Source: Streptomyces speibonae (GTDB lineage: Bacteria; Actinomycetota; Actinomycetes; Streptomycetales; Streptomycetaceae). From it: a stretch of 7,770 bases of DNA. The stretch covers positions 17,140 through 24,909 of the forward strand of contig KL568554.1 in assembly GCA_000715605.1 (NCBI GenBank), written 5' to 3'. The translations under genes were made by a program, and so were the position numbers. The notes under the pieces are model-generated. The model was not told the origin of the DNA. It did no database searches and saw nothing but the letters and a program-made list of their open reading frames with translations. This document shows, piece by piece, positions 1 to 5,754 of this stretch (its first letter is position 1; each line of letters opens with the position of its first letter).

Positions 1-20
1 GAGATGTGTATAAGAGACAG
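1..20 (+). other. Tn5/Nextera mosaic-end adapter remnant (sequencing artefact)
   Basis: Bases 2-20 are identical to the 19-bp Tn5 mosaic end used in Nextera tagmentation libraries (AGATGTGTATAAGAGACAG). The preceding G fits the read-2 adapter arm better than the read-1 arm, which has C there, though one base is weak evidence. The composition is A-rich and unlike the GC-rich DNA that starts at 21. This is untrimmed adapter at the end of an assembled contig, not a transposon in the organism. Genomic sequence should be taken to begin at 21. Confidence 0.96.
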
Positions 21-149
21 GAGCCGCGTCTGTTCGGCGCGGCGGGCGAACAACGCCACCTCGTGCTGCAGCGTGTCGAGAAGGCCGGTGTCACCGACGG
101 CCGTCGGGTCCGTCGTCATGTCCATCGACATTTCAGGTGTAGTGGGCAT
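21..149 (-). CDS. Probable MarR-family transcriptional regulator, N-terminal fragment cut by the contig end
   Basis: An open minus-strand frame starts with ATG at 149 and runs without a stop for 43 codons to the first genomic base. The product begins MPTTPEMSMDMTTDPTAVGD and continues with a predicted helix (LLDTLQHEVALFARRAEQTR, residues 23-42) that resembles the first dimerisation helix of actinobacterial MarR proteins. The winged-helix DNA-binding part is not in the window, so the family call rests on this helix and on its position divergent from a metabolic gene. ATG 149 is preferred over the in-frame ATGs at 131, 125 and 119 because a weak Shine-Dalgarno (GAAGTGAG) lies about 9 bases upstream of it. 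MarR proteins are usually dimeric repressors of nearby or divergent genes. Its target cannot be told from this fragment. The truncation is an assembly edge, marked by the adapter, not a biological break. Confidence 0.55.
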
Positions 150-292
150 GGCCGGAGGCTCACTTCGTGGAGGGCTGTAATTGGGGGACAGAGTACGCGG
201 CCGGGGGGCGGGCCGTACCGGCGCTGCGCAAAGCGGCGTCCGCGGGTTGGTCACACCGGTCGCGGCCGTGAGTGAACTGCGATGCTGGAGTC
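150..292. promoter_or_regulatory. Divergent intergenic region between the MarR-like gene and threonine dehydratase
   Basis: This 143-base spacer must hold the promoters of both divergent genes. I see no convincing -35/-10 pair. A TGTAAT hexamer (176-181, plus; 5 of 6 to TATAAT) lacks a matching -35 box, and TTGGTC at 247-252 lacks a -10 at normal spacing. No long palindrome typical of a MarR operator stands out. The only clear expression signal for the right-hand gene is GGAG at 287-290. Confidence 0.4.
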
Positions 293-1522
293 ATGAGCTA
301 CAGCACGGCCGGCTCCCTGCGGGCCGTCACCCTCGACGATGTGCGCGGCGCCCAGAAGATGCTCTCCGGCGTGGCCCGGACCACCGCGATGGAGGGCAGC
401 CGGCATCTGTCCGAGCGGGTGGGCGCTCCGGTGCATCTGAAGTGCGAGAACCTCCAGCGGACCGGGTCGTTCAAGCTGCGCGGCGCCTACGTCCGGATCG
501 CGGGCCTGCTGCCCGAGGAGCGGGCCGCCGGAGTCGTCGCGGCCAGCGCCGGCAACCACGCGCAGGGCGTGGCGCTGGCGTCGTCGCTGCTCGGGGTGCG
601 TTCCACCGTGTTCATGCCGAAGGGCGCCCCGTTGCCCAAGGTCAGCGCGACGCGGGAGTACGGCGCCGAGGTGCGCCTGCACGGCCAGGTGGTCGACGAG
701 ACGCTGGCCGCGGCGAGGGAGTACGCGCGCGGGACGGGCGCGGTGTTCATCCACCCCTTCGACCATCCGGACATCATCGCGGGGCAGGGCACGGTGGGCC
801 TGGAGGTCCTGGAACAGTGCCCGGAAGTACGCACGATCGTCGTCGGTGTCGGCGGCGGTGGGCTGGCCGCCGGCATCGCGGTCGCGGTGAAGGCGCTGCG
901 GCCCGATGTGCGGATCGTCGGGGTGCAGGCGGCCGGTGCGGCGGCGTATCCGCCGTCGCTGGCGGCCGGGCGTCCGGTGCCGGTGCGCCACCCGGTGACG
1001 ATGGCCGACGGGATCAAGGTGGGGCGGCCCGGTGACGTGCCGTTCGGGATCGTCGCCGAGCTGGTGGACGAGGTGTGCACGGTCACCGAGGACGAGCTTT
1101 CGGCCGCACTGCTGCTCTGCCTGGAGCGGGCGAAGCTGGTCGTGGAGCCGGCCGGGGCGAGCCCGGTGGCGGCGCTGCTGAGCCGTCCCGGGGCTTTCGA
1201 GGGCCCGGTCGTCGCGGTGCTCTCGGGCGGCAACGTGGACCCGGTGCTGATGGAGCGGGTGCTGCGGCACGGCATGGCGGCGCAGGGCCGCTACCTGGCC
1301 GTACGGCTGCGGCTCACGGACCGGCCCGGGGCGCTCGCCTCGCTGCTCGGGGCGTTGTCAGTGGTGGACGCTAACGTCCTCGACGTGAGTCACGTACGGA
1401 CCGATCCACGGCTCGGGCTCACGGAGGCGGAGGTCGAGCTGCACCTGGAGACCAAGGGCCCGGCGCACTGCGCCGAGGTCGAATCGGCTCTGCGCGAAGC
1501 GGGATACACGGTCATGGACTGA
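293..1522 (+). CDS. ilvA: Threonine dehydratase (threonine ammonia-lyase), ACT-domain type
   Basis: This 409-aa PLP enzyme deaminates L-threonine (and probably L-serine) to 2-oxobutanoate and ammonia in the cytoplasm, the entry step to isoleucine or to threonine catabolism. Fold-type II marks are visible: the Schiff-base lysine K61 in GSFKLRGA (58-65), SAGNHAQG (85-92) for substrate binding, the phosphate-binding glycine loop VGVGGGG (184-190), and SGGN (311-314). A single ACT domain follows at about 334-407 (YLAVRLRLTDRPGALASLLG). This is the shorter single-ACT class (TIGR01127-like), not the roughly 500-aa E. coli IlvA with two C-terminal regulatory domains. Anabolic and catabolic (TdcB-like) members are not separable from sequence alone, so the symbol is tentative. 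ATG 293 was chosen: GGAG sits only 2 bases upstream, which is tight, but the alternative GTG at 272 has no ribosome site and adds non-conserved residues. It appears monocistronic. Confidence 0.93.
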   Translation: MSYSTAGSLRAVTLDDVRGAQKMLSGVARTTAMEGSRHLSERVGAPVHLKCENLQRTGSFKLRGAYVRIAGLLPEERAAGVVAASAGNHAQGVALASSLLGVRSTVFMPKGAPLPKVSATREYGAEVRLHGQVVDETLAAAREYARGTGAVFIHPFDHPDIIAGQGTVGLEVLEQCPEVRTIVVGVGGGGLAAGIAVAVKALRPDVRIVGVQAAGAAAYPPSLAAGRPVPVRHPVTMADGIKVGRPGDVPFGIVAELVDEVCTVTEDELSAALLLCLERAKLVVEPAGASPVAALLSRPGAFEGPVVAVLSGGNVDPVLMERVLRHGMAAQGRYLAVRLRLTDRPGALASLLGALSVVDANVLDVSHVRTDPRLGLTEAEVELHLETKGPAHCAEVESALREAGYTVMD

Positions 1523-1540
1523 CGCCGCGAGGGCGGTGTC
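1521..1540 (+). terminator. Hairpin over the threonine dehydratase stop codon (possible terminator)
   Basis: GACGCCGC (1521-1528) pairs with GCGGTGTC (1533-1540): eight base pairs including one G-U wobble, around a GAGG tetraloop. It overlaps the last two bases of the TGA stop (1520-1522). No U tract follows (ACTCCTTCGG), so it would be a U-less terminator of the kind often proposed in Streptomyces, or an mRNA 3'-end stabiliser. Confidence 0.45.
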
Positions 1541-1559
1541 ACTCCTTCGGGTAAACGCA

Positions 1560-1588
1560 TTGTGGGACGCGATACATCGCGTTATGGT
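1560..1588 (+). promoter_or_regulatory. Candidate promoter of the ABC exporter operon
   Basis: TTGTGG (1560-1565) and TATGGT (1583-1588, 4 of 6 to TATAAT) are separated by exactly 17 bases, the optimal spacing for a vegetative (HrdB-type) sigma factor. The -35 box matches the consensus only in its TTG. Transcription would start near 1595 and leave a leader of about 115 bases before the exporter start at 1711. The whole spacer is taken up by a perfect palindrome, which strengthens the call. Confidence 0.5.
1567..1582. promoter_or_regulatory. 16-bp palindromic operator inside the exporter promoter
   Basis: ACGCGATACATCGCGT is a perfect inverted repeat with 7-base arms (ACGCGAT / ATCGCGT) around a 2-base centre. 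It lies entirely between the proposed -35 and -10 boxes, so a dimeric repressor bound here would block RNA polymerase. Size and symmetry suit TetR, PadR or MarR dimers. No such regulator lies next to the exporter, and the MarR-like fragment at the left edge is separated from it by the threonine dehydratase gene. The cognate protein is therefore unknown. Confidence 0.6.
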
Positions 1589-1710
1589 GTGTCGCGTGCC
1601 ACGGTCCGGCCGCCGTGTGTGCGGCAGGCGTGCCGGGCGGAAAATCAGGAGCGCGGCACAGCGCGCATATCTAGGCTTTCCCGAACAATCACGATGACGT
1701 GGAGACACAT

Positions 1711-2748
1711 ATGCCAGGCGCCATCTACGCCGAAGGTCTGGTGAAGACCTTCGGGGACGTCAAAGCACTGGACGGCGTCGACCTCGAAGTCCCCGAGGGC
1801 ACCGTCCTGGGCCTGCTCGGGCCGAACGGCGCGGGCAAGACCACCACCGTCCGCTGCCTCACCACCCTGCTGCGCCCCGACAGCGGCAGGGCCGTGGTGG
1901 CCGGCCTCGACGTGCTCAAACAGCCCGACGCGGTGCGCCGCTCCATCGGCCTGTCCGGCCAGTTCGCGGCCGTGGACGAGTACCTGACCGGCCGCGAGAA
2001 CCTGCAGATGGTCGGCCAGCTCTACCAGATGAAGGCCAAGGCGGCGCGGGCCCGCGCGGACGAGCTGCTGGAGCAGTTCAACCTCGCGGACGCCGCCGAC
2101 CGCACCGCAAAGACCTACTCCGGAGGCATGCGCCGCCGGCTCGACCTCGCGGCCGCCCTGGTCGTGTCGCCGCCGGTGATGTTCATGGACGAGCCGACGA
2201 CCGGCCTCGACCCGCGCAACCGCCAGCAGCTGTGGGAGGTGATCAAGCAGCTCGTCTCCGACGGTACGACGCTGCTGCTCACCACGCAGTACCTGGAAGA
2301 GGCGGACCACCTGGCGCACGACATCGCGGTCGTCGACCACGGGCGGGTCATCGCCAAGGGCACCTCCGACCAGCTCAAGGCCCGGACCGGCGGCGAGCGC
2401 GTCGAGGTCGTGGTGCACGACCGCGAGCACATTCCGGCCGCCTCCGCCCTCCTCGACAAGTACAGCCTCCGGGGCCTCGGCCAGGGGGACACCACGGTCG
2501 AGGAGCACATGCGGAAGATCACCACACCGGTCTCCGGCGGAGCCAAGCTCCTCGCCGAGATCATCCGCGAGCTCGACGCCGACGGCATCGAGATCGACGA
2601 CATCGGCCTGCGCCGCCCCACCCTCGACGACGTCTTCCTCTCCCTCACCGGCCACGTCGCGGAGGCCAAGGACGAGGACGGCGAGGGCGCGCGGGACGCC
2701 GAAGGACACAGCAAGGGACAGCGCGCCGGCAAGGAGGCCGTGAAATGA
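1711..2748 (+). CDS. ABC exporter ATP-binding subunit, DrrA (daunorubicin resistance) type
   Basis: This 345-aa cytoplasmic ATPase should energise the permease encoded next. Motifs in order: Walker A GPNGAGKTT (37-45), Q-loop Q84, signature YSGGM (136-140), Walker B VMFMDEP (156-162), D-loop GLD (165-167), and the switch position in LLTTQYLEEAD (189-199). There Q193 replaces the usual histidine, a known habit of DrrA-type ATPases. A C-terminal extension (about 225-315) containing RRPTLDDVFLSLTGH is the DUF4162-like region of this family. The last 30 residues are a charged, low-complexity tail. ATG 1711 is chosen because GTGGAG (1699-1704) lies 6 bases upstream; a GTG start at 1699 would lie inside that ribosome site. 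The stop overlaps the permease start (ATGA). The substrate is unknown: the family includes antibiotic self-resistance and multidrug or lipid exporters, and no biosynthetic genes are adjacent. Confidence 0.93.
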   Translation: MPGAIYAEGLVKTFGDVKALDGVDLEVPEGTVLGLLGPNGAGKTTTVRCLTTLLRPDSGRAVVAGLDVLKQPDAVRRSIGLSGQFAAVDEYLTGRENLQMVGQLYQMKAKAARARADELLEQFNLADAADRTAKTYSGGMRRRLDLAAALVVSPPVMFMDEPTTGLDPRNRQQLWEVIKQLVSDGTTLLLTTQYLEEADHLAHDIAVVDHGRVIAKGTSDQLKARTGGERVEVVVHDREHIPAASALLDKYSLRGLGQGDTTVEEHMRKITTPVSGGAKLLAEIIRELDADGIEIDDIGLRRPTLDDVFLSLTGHVAEAKDEDGEGARDAEGHSKGQRAGKEAVK

Positions 2749-3590
2749 GTGCCGTCAGCGACGCCGTGCGGGTCACGGCGCCCGGCAACCCGATCGGCCA
2801 GTCGGTCCGGGACTCCCTGGTCGTCGCCAAACGCAACCTGATCCGCATGGCCCGGATCCCCGAGGTCGTCATCTTCGGGCTCATCCAGCCGATCATGTTC
2901 GTGGTGCTGTTCTCGTACGTGTTCGGCGGCTCCATGGACATCGGAGGCAGCACCAGCCCGCAGGTCTACCGCGAGTTCCTGATGGCGGGCATCTTCGCCC
3001 AGACCGTCACCTTCGCCACCGCCGGAGCCGGCGCGGGCATCGCCGAGGACATGCACAAGGGGCTGATCGACCGCTTCCGCTCCCTGCCCATGGCCCGCGG
3101 CGCGGTGCTCACCGGCCGTACCCTCGCCGACCTGGTGCAGACGGCGCTCACCCTGCTCGTGCTCGCCGTGGTCGCCCTGCTGGTCGGCTGGCGCACCCAC
3201 ACCAGCATCGGCGAGGTGCTCGCCGCGTTCGGGCTCCTGCTGCTGACCGGATACGCGTTCACCTGGATCGGCGCGGTCATCGGACTGTCGGTCCGCACCC
3301 CGGAGGCGGCCACCTCCGGCGGACTGGTCTGGCTCTTCCCGGTGACCTTCGTGTCGAACGCGTTCGTGGACTCCAGCAACATGACGCCCTGGCTGCGCCA
3401 CATCGCCGACTGGAACCCGTTCAGCGCCACCGTCCAGGCGTGCCGGGAGCTCTTCGGCAACCCCGGGGTCTCGACCTCGGAGGCCTGGCCCATGCAGCAC
3501 CCGGTGTGGGCCTCGCTGATCTACTCGGTTCTGATCATCGTGTTCTTCCGCACCCTCGCGGTGCGCAAGTACCGCTCCGCCGCGGCATGA
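2745..3590 (+). CDS. ABC-2 type permease, DrrB-like exporter membrane subunit
   Basis: This 281-aa integral membrane protein forms the export channel with the preceding ATPase. Six hydrophobic segments are visible at about 41-60, 80-99, 130-149, 158-182, 190-207 and 252-270, the usual ABC2_membrane topology with a cytoplasmic N-terminus. The family's conserved patch, EDMHKGLIDRFRSLPMARGA (101-120), sits between segments 2 and 3, and NPFSATVQACRELF (224-237) lies before the last segment. Its length is normal for DrrB. The start is firm: AAGGAGG (2731-2737) stands 7 bases upstream and the ATG overlaps the ATPase stop by four bases, so the two are translationally coupled and made in matched amounts. 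A strong hairpin follows 4 bases after the stop, closing a two-gene operon. The transported compound cannot be deduced. Confidence 0.93.
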   Translation: MSAVSDAVRVTAPGNPIGQSVRDSLVVAKRNLIRMARIPEVVIFGLIQPIMFVVLFSYVFGGSMDIGGSTSPQVYREFLMAGIFAQTVTFATAGAGAGIAEDMHKGLIDRFRSLPMARGAVLTGRTLADLVQTALTLLVLAVVALLVGWRTHTSIGEVLAAFGLLLLTGYAFTWIGAVIGLSVRTPEAATSGGLVWLFPVTFVSNAFVDSSNMTPWLRHIADWNPFSATVQACRELFGNPGVSTSEAWPMQHPVWASLIYSVLIIVFFRTLAVRKYRSAAA

Positions 3591-3594
3591 CGAA

Positions 3595-3624
3595 ACCCCC
3601 GGCACCGCGCAGGGTGCCGGGGGT
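3595..3624. terminator. Bidirectional intrinsic terminator between the exporter operon and greA
   Basis: A perfect 12-bp stem, ACCCCCGGCACC (3595-3606) with GGTGCCGGGGGT (3613-3624), closes a 6-base loop (GCGCAG). It lies between convergent genes. On the minus strand the stem is followed by a short U-rich run (GGGGGTTTCG), which suits greA. On the plus strand it begins 4 bases after the permease stop, with no U run behind it. Confidence 0.9.
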
Positions 3625-3648
3625 CCGCCGGGACATCGCGGGGGCGGG

Positions 3649-4146
3649 TCAGCCGCTGTAGGGCTCGGCCTTGAGGATCTTCACCGAGGCCGTCCTGCCG
3701 TTGGGCAGTTCGTACTCGGCGTCCTCGCCGACCTTGTGGCCCATCACGCCGGAACCGAGCGGGGACTGCGGAGAGTAGGTCTCCACATCCGCGCTCGCGT
3801 ACTCGCGCGAGGCGAGCAGGAAGGTCAGGGTGTCGTCCTCGTCGCCGTCGAAGGCGATGGTCACGACCATGCCGGGCGCCACGGCGCCGTCGGCCGCCGG
3901 GGCCTCGCCGACCTTGGCGTTCTCGAGGAGCTGAGTGAGCTGGCGCACACGGAGCTCCTGCTTGCCCTGCTCCTCCTTGGCCGCGTGGTACCCGCCGTTC
4001 TCCCGCAGGTCGCCCTCCTCACGCGCGGCGGCGATCTTGGCGGCGATCTCCGTGCGCGCGGGACCAGTAAGGTACTCAAGCTCGTCCTTGAGCTTGTTGT
4101 ACGCCTCCTGGGTCAGCCAGGTGACGTTCTCGCTGGTCTGGGTCAC
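3649..4146 (-). CDS. greA: Transcription elongation factor GreA
   Basis: GreA (165 aa) enters the RNA polymerase secondary channel and stimulates cleavage of backtracked RNA, rescuing stalled complexes. The N-terminal coiled coil spans about 12-80. Its tip carries the acidic pair needed for cleavage within EEGDLRENGGYHAAKEEQG (43-61; D46 and E49). The C-terminal FKBP-like domain (about 85-165) contains SPQSPLGSGVMGHKVGED and ends in a conserved-looking LKAEPYSG. The start is GTG at 4146: GAGGAG (4157-4152) is 5 bases upstream, and the protein then begins MTQTSENVTW as in other Streptomyces GreA. An upstream in-frame ATG at 4176 has weaker support. It lies 179 bases downstream of the DUF4307 gene on the same strand and may be co-transcribed with it or have its own promoter. 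A bidirectional terminator follows. Confidence 0.96.
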   Translation of the reverse strand: MTQTSENVTWLTQEAYNKLKDELEYLTGPARTEIAAKIAAAREEGDLRENGGYHAAKEEQGKQELRVRQLTQLLENAKVGEAPAADGAVAPGMVVTIAFDGDEDDTLTFLLASREYASADVETYSPQSPLGSGVMGHKVGEDAEYELPNGRTASVKILKAEPYSG

Positions 4147-4325
4147 AGGTGCTCCTCGTAGGTACTGGGAATACAAAGCAACGCCCTACCAAGAAGGATG
4201 GTCCTCCGTGGATGGGCGAAACCACGAGCCTAACAATTAGGTGCCCGCAGGGGGAGGACATAAGCCACCAGACTTGTGTCAGCGCAGGTCAGTGGCCAGG
4301 TATTCCCCGCGCATTCCCCGCCGTA
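4147..4325 (-). promoter_or_regulatory. Leader/intergenic region upstream of greA
   Basis: This 179-base gap lies between the DUF4307 stop and the GreA start. It is less GC-rich than its surroundings near 4225-4265 and holds a small palindrome CCTAA-CAA-TTAGG (4229-4241), inside which TAGGCT (4232-4227, minus) resembles a Streptomyces -10 box, but no -35 sits at proper spacing. CTGACA (4282-4277, minus; 5 of 6 to TTGACA) has no -10 partner at 16-18 bases. A 9-base direct repeat ATTCCCCGC (4302-4310 and 4313-4321, 11-base period) lies just before the DUF4307 stop. A promoter is plausible but not pinned down. Confidence 0.35.
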
Positions 4326-4724
4326 TCACCCGGCGTGGCAGCCGACCAGCTCGGCCGAGGTGGCCCGCGAGGTCGTGCGCAGCGTGACGACCTCGTCGAT
4401 GCGCGTGGCGTCCTTGTCGAAGCGGAAGTCGGCCCGGCCCACCTCTGCGCCGTTCTCGGCCTGGGAGCGCACCGTGCAGTAGCCGTCGACACCGGCGTCC
4501 TTGTGCACCTCCAGGTGCACCTTCACCGCGTCGTCGGCGACATCGAAGCCGATCACCTCGGCGCTGATCTCGTTCTGGGCGACGTAGTAGTAGCCGAACC
4601 ATCCGATCAGCGCGAGCATCAGCACCGACAGCACGGCGCCGACGAGCTTGAGGGTGCGGTCGGCACGCTGGTCCGAGGAGCGGCCGTAGCGGCCCTCGGG
4701 CAGCCGCGTGCTCGACGTACTCAT
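4326..4724 (-). CDS. DUF4307 family single-pass membrane protein
   Basis: This 132-aa protein of unknown function belongs to an actinobacterial family. Visible parts are a basic, polar N-terminus (about 1-25, containing RYGR), one transmembrane helix (about 26-47, VGAVLSVLMLALIGWFGYYY), and an extracytoplasmic beta-rich domain (about 50-132). The outer domain carries two cysteines, C83 in GYCTVR and C129 in VGCHAG, that could form a disulfide. The pattern of a tryptophan/tyrosine-rich TM end, CTVR and a terminal GC is what I recall of DUF4307 (PF14155). ATG 4724 is supported by GAGGAG (4736-4731) with 6-base spacing. It is divergent from mca and upstream of greA. This position beside mca recurs in Streptomyces from memory, but no function follows from it. 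Confidence 0.85.
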   Translation of the reverse strand: MSTSSTRLPEGRYGRSSDQRADRTLKLVGAVLSVLMLALIGWFGYYYVAQNEISAEVIGFDVADDAVKVHLEVHKDAGVDGYCTVRSQAENGAEVGRADFRFDKDATRIDEVVTLRTTSRATSAELVGCHAG

Positions 4725-4730
4725 GATCGT

Positions 4731-4759
4731 CTCCTCGGCAGGAGGGGACCGGCGTCCCC
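4731..4759 (-). promoter_or_regulatory. Tandem hairpins masking the DUF4307 ribosome-binding site
   Basis: Read on the minus strand, two adjoining perfect hairpins precede the DUF4307 start. One is GGGGAC-GCCG-GTCCCC (4759-4744). The other is CTCCT-GCCG-AGGAG (4744-4731), in which the AGGAG of the ribosome site is paired. They share base 4744, so they would not both form completely. The two loops are identical (GCCG). If the second forms in the mRNA it would lower translation. It may instead be chance in GC-rich DNA. Confidence 0.4.
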
Positions 4760-4783
4760 GCGAGAGCCCCGGTGCGGAGCTCC

Positions 4784-4809
4784 GGAATTTTTCGTCCCCC
4801 GCTTCGGTC
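4784..4809 (+). promoter_or_regulatory. SigR-type promoter of mca
   Basis: GGAAT (4784-4788), 18 bases, then GTC (4807-4809) matches the SigR (thiol-oxidative stress ECF sigma) consensus GGAAT-N18-GTT except for the last base. Transcription would begin near 4815 and leave a leader of about 57 bases. Published work on S. coelicolor places mca in the SigR regulon, so a site here is expected. A TATAGA hexamer at 4812-4817 has no good -35 and is the weaker alternative. Confidence 0.75.
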
Positions 4810-4815
4810 ACTATA
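4810..4815 (-). promoter_or_regulatory. Possible -10 box for the DUF4307 gene
   Basis: On the minus strand 4815-4810 reads TATAGT, 5 of 6 to TATAAT. It would give a leader of about 80 bases for DUF4307. No TTGACA-like box stands 16-18 bases upstream, where the DNA is GC-only. It overlaps the edge of the SigR site for mca, so the two divergent promoters could interfere with each other. Confidence 0.35.
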
Positions 4816-4871
4816 GAAGCCTGCGACTGCGCCGCCGCACACAGGGCGCCCAACGACTTGAGGATTGAGTC

Positions 4872-5753
4872 TTGACTGACCAGCTGCGACTGATGGCCGT
4901 GCACGCCCACCCCGACGACGAGTCGAGCAAGGGTGCGGCCACCATGGCGAAGTACGTGTCCGAGGGGGTGGACGTGCTGGTGGTGACCTGCACGGGCGGG
5001 GAGCGCGGCTCCATCCTCAACCCGAAGCTGCAGGGCGACGCGTACATCGAGGAACACATCCACGAGGTGCGCAAGAAGGAGATGGACGAGGCCCGCGAGA
5101 TCCTCGGTGTGAAGCAGGAGTGGCTCGGCTTCGTCGACTCCGGGCTGCCCGAGGGCGACCCGCTGCCGCCGCTGCCGGAGGGCTGCTTCGCGCTGGAGGA
5201 CGTCGACAAGGCGGCCGGCGAGCTGGTGCGCAGGATCCGTGCGTTCCGTCCCCAGGTGATCACCACGTACGACGAGAACGGGGGGTATCCGCACCCCGAC
5301 CACATCATGACCCACAAGATCACGATGGTGGCGTTCGAGGGCGCGGCGGACACCGCGAAGTACCCCGAGGACGCGTTCGGTCCGGCGTACCAGCCGCTGA
5401 AGGTCTACTACAACCAGGGCTTCAACCGCCCCCGCACCGAGGCGTTGCACCAGGCCATGCTGGACCGCGGCCTGGAATCCCCCTACGGGGACTGGCTCAA
5501 GCGCTGGAGCGAGTCCGAGCGCACGGAGCGCACGCTCACGACGCATGTGCCGTGCGCCGACTTCTTCGAGATCCGTGACAAGGCGCTGATCGCGCACGCC
5601 ACGCAGATCGATCCGGACGGGGGATGGTTCCGGGTGCCGATGGAGGTGCAGAAGGAGGTCTGGCCGACGGAGGAGTACGAGCTGGCGAAGTCGCTCGTCG
5701 ATACGTCCCTCCCCGAGGACGACCTCTTCGCGGGCATCCGGGACAATGCCTGA
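4872..5753 (+). CDS. mca: Mycothiol S-conjugate amidase Mca
   Basis: Mca (293 aa) is a cytoplasmic zinc amidase that cleaves mycothiol adducts of toxins, oxidants and antibiotics into a mercapturic acid for export and GlcN-inositol for mycothiol resynthesis. It has the LmbE/PIG-L fold. The first metal motif is AHPDDESSKGA (12-22; H13 and D16 as zinc ligands, D15 as the likely base). The second is TYDENGGYPHPDH (132-144; H144 as the third ligand). SSKGA after HPDDE and ENGGYPHPDH are typical of Mca and not of the related deacetylase MshB. The length is normal. The start is TTG 4872, with TGAGG about 8 bases upstream; translation from it gives the expected MTDQLRLMAVHAHPDD. A SigR-like promoter lies upstream and the next gene begins at its stop codon. 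No nearby mercapturate exporter is identified, though the DrrAB-type pump could be considered. Confidence 0.96.
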   Translation: MTDQLRLMAVHAHPDDESSKGAATMAKYVSEGVDVLVVTCTGGERGSILNPKLQGDAYIEEHIHEVRKKEMDEAREILGVKQEWLGFVDSGLPEGDPLPPLPEGCFALEDVDKAAGELVRRIRAFRPQVITTYDENGGYPHPDHIMTHKITMVAFEGAADTAKYPEDAFGPAYQPLKVYYNQGFNRPRTEALHQAMLDRGLESPYGDWLKRWSESERTERTLTTHVPCADFFEIRDKALIAHATQIDPDGGWFRVPMEVQKEVWPTEEYELAKSLVDTSLPEDDLFAGIRDNA

Positions 5754-5754
5754 C

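Noticed and set aside
1..20. Tn5-like transposon end in the genome
   Set aside because: It is an exact match to the engineered mosaic end located at the very end of the contig, with no transposase or partner end. Library adapter explains it fully.
272..292. Upstream GTG start for threonine dehydratase
   Set aside because: There is no Shine-Dalgarno before 272, and the added residues (NCDAGV) do not look conserved. ATG 293 is better despite its short SD spacing.
1672..1677. TAGGCT as a closer -10 box for the ABC exporter
   Set aside because: The hexamer is Streptomyces-like, but there is no -35 at 16-18 bases upstream (GC-only DNA). The site at 1560-1588 has better spacing and a palindrome.
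2115..3605. A 496-codon minus-strand open frame opposite the ABC exporter
   Set aside because: It is antisense to two genes with complete motifs, its product is low-complexity Arg/Gly/Asp-rich, and it has no recognisable domain.
4302..4321. Direct repeat ATTCCCCGC twice, giving GGGGAAT on the minus strand like a SigR -35 for greA
   Set aside because: Neither copy has GTT 18-19 bases downstream (GCT and CAC are found instead), and the repeats overlap the DUF4307 stop region. Probably chance.
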